Shown here in pieces: positions 1-8,652 of a stretch of DNA of 40,051 nt. The notes under the pieces are model-generated. The model did no database searches, had not been told where the DNA came from, and worked only from the letters and a program-made list of their open reading frames with translations. Source of the DNA: Deltaproteobacteria bacterium (GTDB lineage Bacteria; Myxococcota; Myxococcia; Myxococcales; 40CM-4-68-19); assembly GCA_005879315.1 (NCBI GenBank), contig VBLC01000080.1, positions 1-40,051 on the forward strand. Direction: 5' to 3'. A program made the translations under genes and the position numbers. Position 1 is the first letter of the stretch, and the number at the start of each line of letters is the position of its first letter.

Positions 1-502
1 CCACGAACATGCGTGGCCCGGGAATGACTCCGCGGGCGATGGCGGTCTTGAGGTCGACGTCGGCATACATCGCGCCTTCGGTCTCGAGGTCGCGGATGGC
101 CGTGAATCCGTTCATCACCGCCGTGCGCACGGCCGCGCTGGCGCGCAGCGCGCGATAGGGGATGCTTTCTTTCAATAATTGCTCGTCATACTCGGCCGCG
201 GTGATGTCGCCCTGCAGGAGCGCATGGGTGTGGGCGTCGATCAGCCCCGGCAAGAGCCATGCATTTCCCAGGTCAATGACTTTCGCGCCCGCCACCTGCA
301 GCTCGGCCGCCGGCGCGATCTTCTGGATGCGGTCTCCCTCGACGAGCACCGCCATCCCTTCCCGCGGCGCATCGGACTTGCCGTCGATCAGGTGCGCAGC
401 TTTGACCACGACGCGCTCGACCGGCCGCGGCGAAGGAGCGGTTTCGCGAGGCGCCTGTGCGAGGAGAAAGACAAGAAGCAGCATGGCCGCGCACGCTCGC
501 AC
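1..502 (-). CDS. Secreted metal-dependent amidohydrolase, N-terminal part (cut by window edge)
   Basis: Reading the complementary strand gives an amidohydrolase N-terminus: a hydrophobic leader, a beta-sandwich segment (VLVEGDRIQKIAP, then VIDLGNAWLLPGLIDAHTH) and the first metal-binding HxH (HTH), followed by GFTAIRDLETEGAMYADVDL. This is typical of imidazolonepropionase-like or prolidase-like amidohydrolases (PF01979). The remaining metal ligands lie beyond position 1. An ATG at 484 begins directly at the hydrophobic stretch. A GTG at 502 adds MRACAA and gives a better signal peptide with a positive N-terminus, so I chose 502; neither start has a convincing ribosome binding site. The gene follows the giant repeat lipoprotein on the same strand and may be read from the same transcript. 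The substrate cannot be told from this fragment; a small cyclic amide or dipeptide is the family's usual target. Confidence 0.82.
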   Translation of the reverse strand, partial: MRACAAMLLLVFLLAQAPRETAPSPRPVERVVVKAAHLIDGKSDAPREGMAVLVEGDRIQKIAPAAELQVAGAKVIDLGNAWLLPGLIDAHTHALLQGDITAAEYDEQLLKESIPYRALRASAAVRTAVMNGFTAIRDLETEGAMYADVDLKTAIARGVIPGPRMFV

Positions 503-3500
503 GCCGCTGATCTGCACGCAACTCAGGACTTGAAAACGCCAGAGAGGCGCCGGGTGGCTGCTCGCGAGAGCCGCCCGGCGTTGGTCCCTCCGGCTGGCGC
601 CGGCATCGCGGCGGCAGGGTTACCGGTCCGAGCGCGATCGGCGTCGTCTTGTGCAAAGAACCATCGCCATGGCGGTCGACCAGGTTAGCCCCCCAGCACC
701 ACAGACTTTGCTCGAACGCGCCCCCGACTGCAGTTTTTCGGATGCCACACGTATCGCGGTTTACGGCAGTCACGCTTTGCCAGTCGGTGAAGCTGTTCGC
801 CTCTTGTGTGACGCCGCGGGTTCCGTTGAACGTTCCGTCGCCGATCTCTCCGCTCGTATTTAGACCCCAGCAAAAAACCGTCCCTGCTGTCGTAACTCCA
901 CAGGCATGGCCGCCGCCAGCGCTCACCGTCAAATAGCCACTGGCGACGAGAGCGGGCGAGGTGACCGGGGTCGCGGCGATCGCCGGTACGACACCGTAGC
1001 CGTTATATCCCCAGCAGAAAACCTCGTTCGTGGTGCGCAGACCGCAGGCGGAATCGTCGCCCGCGCTGATCATGGTCCAATCAGTCGTCGTGCCCACTCG
1101 TAGGGGTGTTGTCGAGAACGCCGGAGTCATGCCGCCTTGGCCGAGTTGGCCGAATTGGTTCTCGCCCCAGCAAAACAGCGCGCCGCCGTTGATTCCACAA
1201 GTATACCCGGACCCCGATGATCCGGACGGACTGGTTGAGACCATGGTCCAACCGGTGTCAGTCGCTGGAGCTACTGTGGTCACGCTCTGCGGCGTCGGGA
1301 AGAAAGCCGTGGCACTTCCGTTGCCCACTTCGCCGCGAGAGTTGTCGCCCCAGCAGAAGAGATTTCCCGTCGCCGTGATGCCGCATCCCGCGGCGCCGAT
1401 CGAAACCTGCGCGAAGCTGTTGCCGGAGTTCTCGGGCGCATGTTGATCTACGAGGGTCAGATTTACCACGCCATCGCCGAGCACGCCATTGGCGTCGGAC
1501 CCCCAGCTCCAGACTGCATTCGTCAGCTTCACTGCCAACACTGAGTTGCCGCCGCTCGCCAGGCTGGCCCAGTCCGTATGGGTACCGACCTGGGTAAGGA
1601 TCGGATGCGTGGTAGTGTCGCCGAGGCCGTTCACGCCATTCGTGTTATCACCGGCACACCAGACGGTTCCGTCCTTGCGCAGGGCACAAGCGTTGGTATT
1701 CGAGCCTACCCACTGTGCCCAGTTGGTAGCGGAGCTCACCCGCATCGGCCTGTTCTTCTGACCAAAGAGGCCGATGCCGAGCTGACCCATATCGTTCGCG
1801 CCCCAGCACATCACTGTCGGCGTTGCGCCCGCCCTGGCTGCGCATGCCTGCCGCTCGTTGGCGACGACCAGATCCGGGCTCGCAAGCCCCCCAGTGAGCG
1901 ACGAGACCGATCCGAGATCGGGGTGCGCAAAGGAACCAATCGGGTCATAGTTGCCATTTGCCAACTCGCCATCTTGGTTCCTACCCGCGCAGGCGAACGT
2001 CTTTGCGACGTCCATCTCAGCACCGCACGAAAATTCTCTACCGAGGGCAATGTGCTGCCAGCTGGCAGTACCTACTTGCTGCGGGGCGCGATAGATGTGG
2101 GTCGGGTCCGCGGTGGTGAACGCGGCAAAGCCAAGGCCAAACTGGCCAGAGTTATCGGAACCCCAGCACCAACGCGTGTCATCCCCGGCGCGGATGGCGC
2201 AGGTCGTCGCGTAACCTGCACTCACCGAAATCACCGGTGAGGCCAAGCCGCCGAGAGTAACCTGCGTTGGAGTGCTGGTCGTCGCCGTGCAACCAGGTCC
2301 GGGAACGCACGTCCCCGTGCCACTGTCGATTCCGAGCTGTCCAGCGCCATTGTCTCCCCAGCAGAATAGTGAGCTGTCATTCGCGCGCGTGGCGCACACG
2401 TGTTGCGCTCCCACTGACACGCGACTCCAGCTTCCGGCTACCGGCGTGGGCGATGTCACGGGATTTGTCGTGTTGGGTACACCAGTCTGGCCAGAGCCGT
2501 TGCTGCCCCAACACCAGAGCGATTGGTCACTGCGCAAGGCGCAAGTTGTCTGCGATGAGGAGGTCGCGATCGTCCAATTGGTGGCGGTTCCCACCTTCAG
2601 GGGTGTCATCGAAAACGACGGGGTGATGCCGCCTTGGCCGAGCTGGCCGCTCGAATTGATGCCCCAGCACCAAAGCGAACCGTCCGAACCGACCGCGCAC
2701 GTGTGTTGCGAACCGGCGGCCACGGTCGTCCAGCTCGCAGGCAGCGCGGGGCCGCTGATCGGGGCAGCCGCGGCGTGTGGCGTGCTTGTTCCGTCTCCTA
2801 GCTCACCATTCTCATTCTGGCCCCAGCAGGTGGCGGCGCCCGATGCGTCGACCTCGCAGCCATGCTGAGCGCCGAGTGCAAGCAGACCATCGAGTGTCGA
2901 AGTGATCGTATAGGTGAAGCTTCTCGACGTTCCTGCCGCGTTGAAAACGGTGAGCGTGTAGTTCGTGGACGAAGCCGCCATGAGCGGCCCGATTGGAATT
3001 CCCGTGCCGGACGTCGCCGTCGTCGGAAATCCAGGCGTGGAAGGGTTCGAGGTTATCGACGGCGCGGAAGTCCCCCCTGCGGCCGGGCTGAAGGTGGGTT
3101 CGAGGGAGGTGGTACCTCGCCAGAAGAGAAGGCTGGCGCCCGTCAGATTGGCGGTCGGTGGCGCCACGAGGGTCGCACTCGCGACCGATGGCACGTTGCT
3201 GTCGATGGTGTTCGCGCCGGTCGGCTCGGCAGTGCTCGCGATCTCGTTCGATTCCTGGGCGGTGAGCACGAGCGGCGCCCCGGTGTTGCCCGCTGTGAAA
3301 CTGACGTAGTTGCACGCGCCGCCGTTGCACACGGGATTGAATGGCCCGGTGAGGTTGCTGGTGCCGTTGACGCTCGAGAATCCGCTGCCGTTCGATAGGG
3401 TCCAGAAGTAGTGCATGCGCGGGCGGGCTGGCACGGATGCCGAGTAGTTGGCGCCCGCGGTCAGCGTCGACTGCGGGTTGTTGTTCATCGTGATCGGTTC

Positions 3501-6164
3501 GATGAAAGGTGCCGGATACACGAAGATCGACGTCGGCGATGAAGGCGAGGCAGTCCCGTCATCGATGCCGTTCAGCTCGGCGCAGGCCAGCGTCATGGTG
3601 TCGGTGCCGTCACCCGCAGTCGCGTTGGTGGCGGTGAACGTGATGCTGTTGTTCCCGCCGCCGGTCACGCCGGCGGTGCCACCTGCGCTGGTGATGGTGC
3701 TGTTGGTGACGGTCCAAACGTAGTGCATTCCGGGATGCGTGGGCACCGAGGCGGAGTAGACCCTGTTGAAGGTCTGCGCGCCGCTGATCGACTGCGTGAC
3801 TTTGCTCGGGGCGGTCACGGTGGTTGCCGCCGGCGCCGGGAAGATGTCCGGCGTGACGGTGGTGGTCAGCCTGTCGCCGGCGCCGTTGGTCTCGGTCACC
3901 GTGACGGTCACGATGTGATCGGTGCCTGTCAAGTCCGAGTTGGTGGGCGTGAAAGTCACCGAAGTGCCGGCGGTCGTGTCGAACCCGCCGCTGGTGCTGG
4001 TGCCGTCGACCTTGGCCCACGAATAGACGAGCGGGTCGGTGGCGCCGATGCCATTCCGGCTGGCGACCGAGAGTAAGTACGTCTTGCTCGAGGTCATGAC
4101 GGCGGGCGGCGTCAAGGTGAACGCGGGCGCGACCGGGGCCGTGTAGGCGATGGCGCTGTTGTTCGCGTTCTTGCTGTCGTCGAGGCCGTTGTCCCAGATG
4201 CAGTTCGCCACCATCGACGCCGAGAAGCCCGGGCTGACCGCATTCGGTGTTACGTGCATGCTGGTGAGCCCGCTGGTGGAAGAGGTTCCATTCTCGGTGA
4301 AGGTTGCATTGGTCACGGTGCAGGAGATGGTCTGGTTCAACACCGTCGACACGACCATCGAGTACGAGGTCCCCGCGGTGATCTTCGAGGGGAGCCCGGT
4401 GCTGTAGAGCGGCGTCTGCGGCGCGCCGCGGACTTGCACCGGGATCGCCGTATTGCCGAAGTCGTCGATAGCATTGATCTCGGCGACGACGAGGTGCATG
4501 GCCTTCTCAGAGTTGTCGCTGTTGGCGTCGCCCGCAGTGATGGTAACGGTATTCGGCGCCGGGAACGTGCCGGACCCGCTGGAGCATGCGGACGCAGAAA
4601 CAGCGCCGCACAGTGTGGTAGGGGATAGTCCGCCGTTGTCGTCGACCGACCAGAAGTAGTGGAAGCCGCTCCGCGTCCCGACCGAACCGGAATAGGCCTT
4701 TCCCGAGGTCATCTTGCCGGGGATCGTCCCCGCGAGTGCGATGGTCAGCGCCCCAGGCGCTGGGTGCGAAGTTGTGCCGCTGGACCCGCTGGCGAAGTCC
4801 GCGATCTCATTTTCTTCCTTGACGGCGATCGTCACCGTCCCCGTCGAGCCGTCGGCGACAGCGGTTGGGACGAAATTGATCGTCAACGTTCCCGTCGACG
4901 TGCCAGTTACGCCGGATGCCAGCTTGCCGGTAGTGCTCGCGGAGTAATCGGGGAGCGTTCCTCCGACGATGGTGAAAGTATAGAAAAAGTGCGAGCGCAC
5001 GGTCGTCGACGTCGTGTACGTCCTGCCCGCGGTGACCGCATTGCCGTTGGCCGCCTTGCCATTGATCACCACCGTTGTGGAAACCGGCGTCGGGTAATCG
5101 GCCATCGGGAGCGAGATAGTCGCAGAGTCATTGATGGCGTTGGACTCGACGACCGTGAGCGTGAGGGCGTCCGGCGTGTTGTCGGGTTTGTTGTCGGCCG
5201 CCGCGGTGAAGGTGGCGCTATTCGTGCTGCTGCTGGCGACGCCGGCCGTCGAGCTGCTGCTGTTGCTGAAGGTGCCGCGATCGAGCGTCCAGACGTACGT
5301 CATGTTCTGGTGGGCCGTGATCGTCGGCGTATACATTTTGCCTGCGGTCACCGCCGTGGTGGGCGAGGGTCCGGTGTTCGGATGAGCCGCTTTGAACGCG
5401 CTCAGGTCGGGCGCGAGCGGCCTCGGGTAGGCGTTGACGCTCGCCGTTCCAGTGGCGCTGTCGCCGGATGTGGTGGTCTCGATGCAGGTGATGAGCACGC
5501 CCGCCGTGCCTTGCGTGTACGGCACATCGTTGGGGTTGTATTGGATCGCGGTGGTGCCCTGCGTTCCCGCTGTCGAAGTGGCGGAAGTGCACCCCGCTGG
5601 ATCGAGGCAGCTGCCGCTGCCGTTGGGGATCACGCCTCCGGCGATGGTCCACGAGTAGATGTTGCCCGTGACCGGCGCGTGGATGGTGGCGATCGCGTCA
5701 TACGTCGTGCCGGCAGTGACGCCGCCCTTGCCGTCTACGCCGTCGGTAACGTGCGCGCGCTGGCTGAGATCGATCATGGGCGCGACGGCCGGCGGCACTA
5801 CCGTCACGCTCGCCGTACCGGCATGCGCGGCCGAGTCGCCGGCCATGTTGGTCTCGATGCAGGTGATGACGCGGGTTCCCAGCGCGCCGGCGTTGAACTG
5901 AATGAGGTTGGTGCTGCCATCGGCCGACAACTGGCCCGCCCCGCCACCGACGCTGGTGATGGCGGTGGTGGCGCCATCGACCGTCCACAAGTAGATCGCA
6001 TTCGACTTGGCGTTCACCCAGGCGATGTAGACCTTTCCGCTCGCCGCGCTGGCCGGCGCGGTGATGGGGATGAAGTCCGTCGGCGGAGGGAAGATCGTCG
6101 CGGTCGCGCTCGCTGCCGCGCTGACCGTCCCCGCGTCGTTCAGCGTGGTGCAAGAGAGCACCAT
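273..6164 (-). CDS. Giant Ig-like/RCC1-repeat surface protein, 3' part of a frameshifted gene
   Basis: The 1963-residue product starts with about ten Ig-like repeats of 80-110 residues (recurring pattern 'TAG-x-TY..S.......Y.W...'), rich in Thr, Ser, Ala and Gly. From about residue 1093 to 1850 come 14 RCC1-type repeats with the core CWGxNxxGxLGxG, many carrying a Cys pair (C-A...WCWG). RCC1 repeats usually form a beta-propeller; here they are presumably extracellular. The reading frame is open upstream to at least 6320 and continues the lipoprotein encoded at 6193-8634, so this ATG (6164) is internal to a repeat and probably not the real start. The last ~110 residues (nt 273-600) are Arg/Pro-rich, unlike the rest, and overlap the amidohydrolase gene in another frame. 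The authentic end is probably near nt 600, or nt 523 after a shift into the adjacent frame. A surface or adhesive role is inference. Confidence 0.75.
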   Translation of the reverse strand: MVLSCTTLNDAGTVSAAASATATIFPPPTDFIPITAPASAASGKVYIAWVNAKSNAIYLWTVDGATTAITSVGGGAGQLSADGSTNLIQFNAGALGTRVITCIETNMAGDSAAHAGTASVTVVPPAVAPMIDLSQRAHVTDGVDGKGGVTAGTTYDAIATIHAPVTGNIYSWTIAGGVIPNGSGSCLDPAGCTSATSTAGTQGTTAIQYNPNDVPYTQGTAGVLITCIETTTSGDSATGTASVNAYPRPLAPDLSAFKAAHPNTGPSPTTAVTAGKMYTPTITAHQNMTYVWTLDRGTFSNSSSSTAGVASSSTNSATFTAAADNKPDNTPDALTLTVVESNAINDSATISLPMADYPTPVSTTVVINGKAANGNAVTAGRTYTTSTTVRSHFFYTFTIVGGTLPDYSASTTGKLASGVTGTSTGTLTINFVPTAVADGSTGTVTIAVKEENEIADFASGSSGTTSHPAPGALTIALAGTIPGKMTSGKAYSGSVGTRSGFHYFWSVDDNGGLSPTTLCGAVSASACSSGSGTFPAPNTVTITAGDANSDNSEKAMHLVVAEINAIDDFGNTAIPVQVRGAPQTPLYSTGLPSKITAGTSYSMVVSTVLNQTISCTVTNATFTENGTSSTSGLTSMHVTPNAVSPGFSASMVANCIWDNGLDDSKNANNSAIAYTAPVAPAFTLTPPAVMTSSKTYLLSVASRNGIGATDPLVYSWAKVDGTSTSGGFDTTAGTSVTFTPTNSDLTGTDHIVTVTVTETNGAGDRLTTTVTPDIFPAPAATTVTAPSKVTQSISGAQTFNRVYSASVPTHPGMHYVWTVTNSTITSAGGTAGVTGGGNNSITFTATNATAGDGTDTMTLACAELNGIDDGTASPSSPTSIFVYPAPFIEPITMNNNPQSTLTAGANYSASVPARPRMHYFWTLSNGSGFSSVNGTSNLTGPFNPVCNGGACNYVSFTAGNTGAPLVLTAQESNEIASTAEPTGANTIDSNVPSVASATLVAPPTANLTGASLLFWRGTTSLEPTFSPAAGGTSAPSITSNPSTPGFPTTATSGTGIPIGPLMAASSTNYTLTVFNAAGTSRSFTYTITSTLDGLLALGAQHGCEVDASGAATCWGQNENGELGDGTSTPHAAAAPISGPALPASWTTVAAGSQHTCAVGSDGSLWCWGINSSGQLGQGGITPSFSMTPLKVGTATNWTIATSSSQTTCALRSDQSLWCWGSNGSGQTGVPNTTNPVTSPTPVAGSWSRVSVGAQHVCATRANDSSLFCWGDNGAGQLGIDSGTGTCVPGPGCTATTSTPTQVTLGGLASPVISVSAGYATTCAIRAGDDTRWCWGSDNSGQFGLGFAAFTTADPTHIYRAPQQVGTASWQHIALGREFSCGAEMDVAKTFACAGRNQDGELANGNYDPIGSFAHPDLGSVSSLTGGLASPDLVVANERQACAARAGATPTVMCWGANDMGQLGIGLFGQKNRPMRVSSATNWAQWVGSNTNACALRKDGTVWCAGDNTNGVNGLGDTTTHPILTQVGTHTDWASLASGGNSVLAVKLTNAVWSWGSDANGVLGDGVVNLTLVDQHAPENSGNSFAQVSIGAAGCGITATGNLFCWGDNSRGEVGNGSATAFFPTPQSVTTVAPATDTGWTMVSTSPSGSSGSGYTCGINGGALFCWGENQFGQLGQGGMTPAFSTTPLRVGTTTDWTMISAGDDSACGLRTTNEVFCWGYNGYGVVPAIAATPVTSPALVASGYLTVSAGGGHACGVTTAGTVFCWGLNTSGEIGDGTFNGTRGVTQEANSFTDWQSVTAVNRDTCGIRKTAVGGAFEQSLWCWGANLVDRHGDGSLHKTTPIALGPVTLPPRCRRQPEGPTPGGSREQPPGASLAFSSPELRADQRRASVRGHAASCLSPRTGASRNRSFAAAGRARRGQSCAPDRRQVRCAAGRDGGARRGRPHPEDRAGGRAAGGGRESH
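600..2890 (-). repeat. Array of 14 RCC1-type repeats
   Basis: Within the giant gene, 14 diverged units of roughly 50 codons carry the core CWGxNxxGxLGxG. Examples are CWGQNENGELGDG, CWGINSSGQLGQG, CWGDNGAGQLG, CWGLNTSGEIGDG and the last, CWGANLVDRHGDG. Two units have CAG and one SWG in place of CWG. Fourteen units is consistent with two seven-bladed propellers. The units are diverged at the DNA level, so this is an old protein repeat rather than a recent tandem duplication. Confidence 0.85.
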
Positions 6165-6860
6165 GGCTCCCGCCGCGGAGCCCGATTGCAGGCTAAGGGT
6201 CGTGGCGGTCGAGCCGAGCGTGCCGCTGCCATTCCCGCTGGTGATGGTGCCATTGATCAGCGAACAGGAGTAGGCGAGCCCGCCGAGGCCATTGAGACTC
6301 GCGTGGCGCCTGGAAGATGACGACCTTGCCGACCGACTTCGCCGTTCCGGCGGGGTTCATCTCGGCGATGGTGATGGAGACATCGCCAGCGCTCTGCGAG
6401 GTGAAGTTGATGGAGGTGAGCGAGCCGTCCGAAGAGAGAACGCCCGCGTTTCCGGCGGCGCTAGTGATGTTGCCCGGGCTTGCCACGAGCCACGAATACG
6501 TCATCCCTGCGCCGGTCGATGCGCTGGCCGTGTAGGTCTGGCCCGTAGTGGCGAACGCCGGCGCGGTAAACGTGCTGATCGAGGGGGTAGCGACGACGTT
6601 GATGATTGCGCTGCCCGGCGACCCGCTCGAGTTGTTGGCGTTAGTCTCCGTGCAGGTAAGCGTCATGGAGCGCGAGGCATTGGGCCCGCTCACCGTGAAC
6701 GTTATCGTGTTCGTCGAGCCGTTGGCGGAGAAGGTGCCCGACGCAGGGCTGGAGATGACCGTCGAACCGCCAGGGTCACTCAGGCTCCAGGCGTAGGTCA
6801 TTCCCGGTCGCGCTGGCACCGAGGCGCTGTACGTTGTGCCGGCCGTCATGTTGCTGGGGG
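2890..6860 (-). repeat. Block of about 12 Ig-like repeats
   Basis: Successive units of 80-110 codons share the pattern 'TAGxTYxASVxxxxGMxYxWxxxxG' followed by 'TFTA...TLTxxExNxxxDS'. Examples are ITAGTTYSMVVSTV, NRVYSASVPTHPGMHYVWTV and ANYSASVPARPRMHYFWTLS. The frameshift at about 6305 falls in the first third of one unit, which also lacks the usual 'AGxTYTASV' segment. Confidence 0.7.
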
Positions 6861-8634
6861 CAGCGACTTTCGGCGTGCCCGACGCGAGGAATGCCTTGAG
6901 AAATGCCGAGGCCGAAGCCGACTTGTTGCCGATCGAGCCGACGGCTTGTACCGAGTAGTCCCCCGCCTCGGCGGCGGTGAAGTTCGCGATCGCGCTTCCC
7001 GGCGATTGCGGAACCAGCGATGCCGACCCGCTAAACGAGGTCCAGTCATAGCTGACTTTGGTCAGGTCCAAGGTGAACCGCAGCGGGCAAAGCGTCGTGT
7101 CGTTGTCCTTCGTGACAGCGGAAGCCGTCAGCGTCCGTGCCGAGCCGGTGTTGAACTTGCTCGGACCAGGCGTCCCCGACTGTGAAGTCGCCGGAGAGAT
7201 GCTGACGGTGAGCGGGTAGGCGCCGCAGGTCGAGGTGGTGACGGTGGTAAAGGCGGTGGCCGGCGCGCTGGTCGCGTTGCCCAGGGCGTCCTGGCCCGCC
7301 GTCGAGAACACGTAGCTGCCTTGCACGTCGGGCACGAAGAACGGCGTCGCATCGGTCGCCGAGCTGAGCGCCGCCTGGCTTCCCGTCGGGCGCGAGACCA
7401 TGGTCCAGCTGTACTGGATCGTTCCCAGCGAAACGCTGCCGCAGGTGTTGCCGGTGGACTCCGCAGCGTGGGGCGTGAGCATCACGCGCGCACCGACATG
7501 GATCGCGGAAGTGACGTTGTCCGGATCGAGCACGACCGAAGACGTGACCGGCGTGCCCGACCAGACCAGCGGCGACGTGCTGCACTTGCTGACCGTGATG
7601 TTCTGGTAGCCGACCGGCGAGGAGAAGCCTTGCGGGTTGGTCACTACCTCGCTGACCTGGTACGTGCCGGCCACGTCCGGCGTGAATTGAGGGGTCGCGG
7701 AGGCGGGATTGTTGAGAAACGCCTGGCTTCCGGCAGGGATTACCAGAGTCCAGTTGTGCGTGAAGGTCTTGGGAGCCCTGTTGAGGCAATTCTGATCGGA
7801 GGCGCTGTCGCCCAGGATGATCGGGGTGCCCATGACCCCGCTGGTCGGGCTGATGCTTCCGACGACCGGAGCATTCTCGCCGCAAGTGCTCACCTCGATG
7901 GTGCCCGTCGCGGGCGCGCTGGAGAGGCCGGTCGAGTCGGCGACCACGACCTCGAACTGGTAGCTGCCCGGCACATCGGGAACGAACGCCGTGGCGGCGA
8001 CGCCGGATTCAACCGCGCCCCTCGGCTTGGGGATGACGGCGGAGCTGCCGGCCGGACGCGCCTTCAGGGTCCAGGCGTACTCGAGCGTCTCGGGGAAGTT
8101 GCAGGCGCTATCGGCGTCCGTCACGGGGACTGAGACCTGCACGGTGTCCCCCGGCTTGGCTTCGGCGCCGGCCGCCGCGGCCTGGGGCGTAGGCGAAGCA
8201 GGCCCGCCAGGCGGGGCGGAGATGATCAAAATGCCCGATGTTACGATGCCCAGCACCGGCGGGTAGCCGCCGCACGGGCTGACATCGATCTCCACCGTGG
8301 CGGCATCGCTCAGGACGCTGTTGGACACGACCAGCTCCACCACGTATTTGCCCGGGAGATCGGCGACGAAGCTTGGCTTCTCCGAGGTCTCGCTGTTGAG
8401 CGTGGCCCTGCTCCCCGTCGGCGACTCCAGAATCCTCCACTTGAAGGTGAGCGAGTATGCCTGCGGGTCGATGCTGTCCGAGCCGTCCAGCTGGACCGCA
8501 GTGCCGACGTTGGCCATGCCCTGGAGCCCTTGGCCCGCGGCTTTGGGCATCGCGACAGGGCGCTGAAGTTCCCTGGGGCAAGCGACCAGAGCGAGAGCAA
8601 GGATTGCTGCGAGACCACGTGCGCTCGGTTGCAT
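6193..8634 (-). CDS. PKD/Ig-repeat lipoprotein, 5' part of the frameshifted giant gene
   Basis: The protein begins with a lipoprotein signal peptide with lipobox L-V-A-C and Cys19 as the likely lipidation site. About five PKD-like domains of 90-110 residues follow (for example VGTAVQLDGSDSIDPQAY...FKWRILESPTGSRATL...PGKYVVELVV), then two Ig-like repeats of the kind that continue in the gene at 273-6164. The reading is coherent down to KVVIFQAP (nt ~6305), after which it turns into Arg/Trp/His-rich nonsense and stops at 6193. The adjacent frame takes over at once with SLNGLGGLAYSCS, a recognisable repeat. The two parts therefore look like one gene of about 2,650 codons broken by a frameshift. 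It starts 18 bp after the barrel gene (8653-9954), so the three envelope genes look like an operon. Confidence 0.8.
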   Translation of the reverse strand: MQPSARGLAAILALALVACPRELQRPVAMPKAAGQGLQGMANVGTAVQLDGSDSIDPQAYSLTFKWRILESPTGSRATLNSETSEKPSFVADLPGKYVVELVVSNSVLSDAATVEIDVSPCGGYPPVLGIVTSGILIISAPPGGPASPTPQAAAAGAEAKPGDTVQVSVPVTDADSACNFPETLEYAWTLKARPAGSSAVIPKPRGAVESGVAATAFVPDVPGSYQFEVVVADSTGLSSAPATGTIEVSTCGENAPVVGSISPTSGVMGTPIILGDSASDQNCLNRAPKTFTHNWTLVIPAGSQAFLNNPASATPQFTPDVAGTYQVSEVVTNPQGFSSPVGYQNITVSKCSTSPLVWSGTPVTSSVVLDPDNVTSAIHVGARVMLTPHAAESTGNTCGSVSLGTIQYSWTMVSRPTGSQAALSSATDATPFFVPDVQGSYVFSTAGQDALGNATSAPATAFTTVTTSTCGAYPLTVSISPATSQSGTPGPSKFNTGSARTLTASAVTKDNDTTLCPLRFTLDLTKVSYDWTSFSGSASLVPQSPGSAIANFTAAEAGDYSVQAVGSIGNKSASASAFLKAFLASGTPKVAAPSNMTAGTTYSASVPARPGMTYAWSLSDPGGSTVISSPASGTFSANGSTNTITFTVSGPNASRSMTLTCTETNANNSSGSPGSAIINVVATPSISTFTAPAFATTGQTYTASASTGAGMTYSWLVASPGNITSAAGNAGVLSSDGSLTSINFTSQSAGDVSITIAEMNPAGTAKSVGKVVIFQAPRESQWPRRARLLLFADQWHHHQREWQRHARLDRHDP

Positions 8635-8652
8635 TGGCTTTCGCCTTTCTTC

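Noticed and set aside
4659-6320. A 553-codon plus-strand frame
   Set aside because: Antisense to the Ig-repeat gene; its repeats mirror the sense-strand protein repeats.
600-6860. CRISPR or DNA tandem repeats
   Set aside because: The repeats are protein-level Ig and RCC1 units, diverged in DNA sequence and without constant short repeats and unique spacers.
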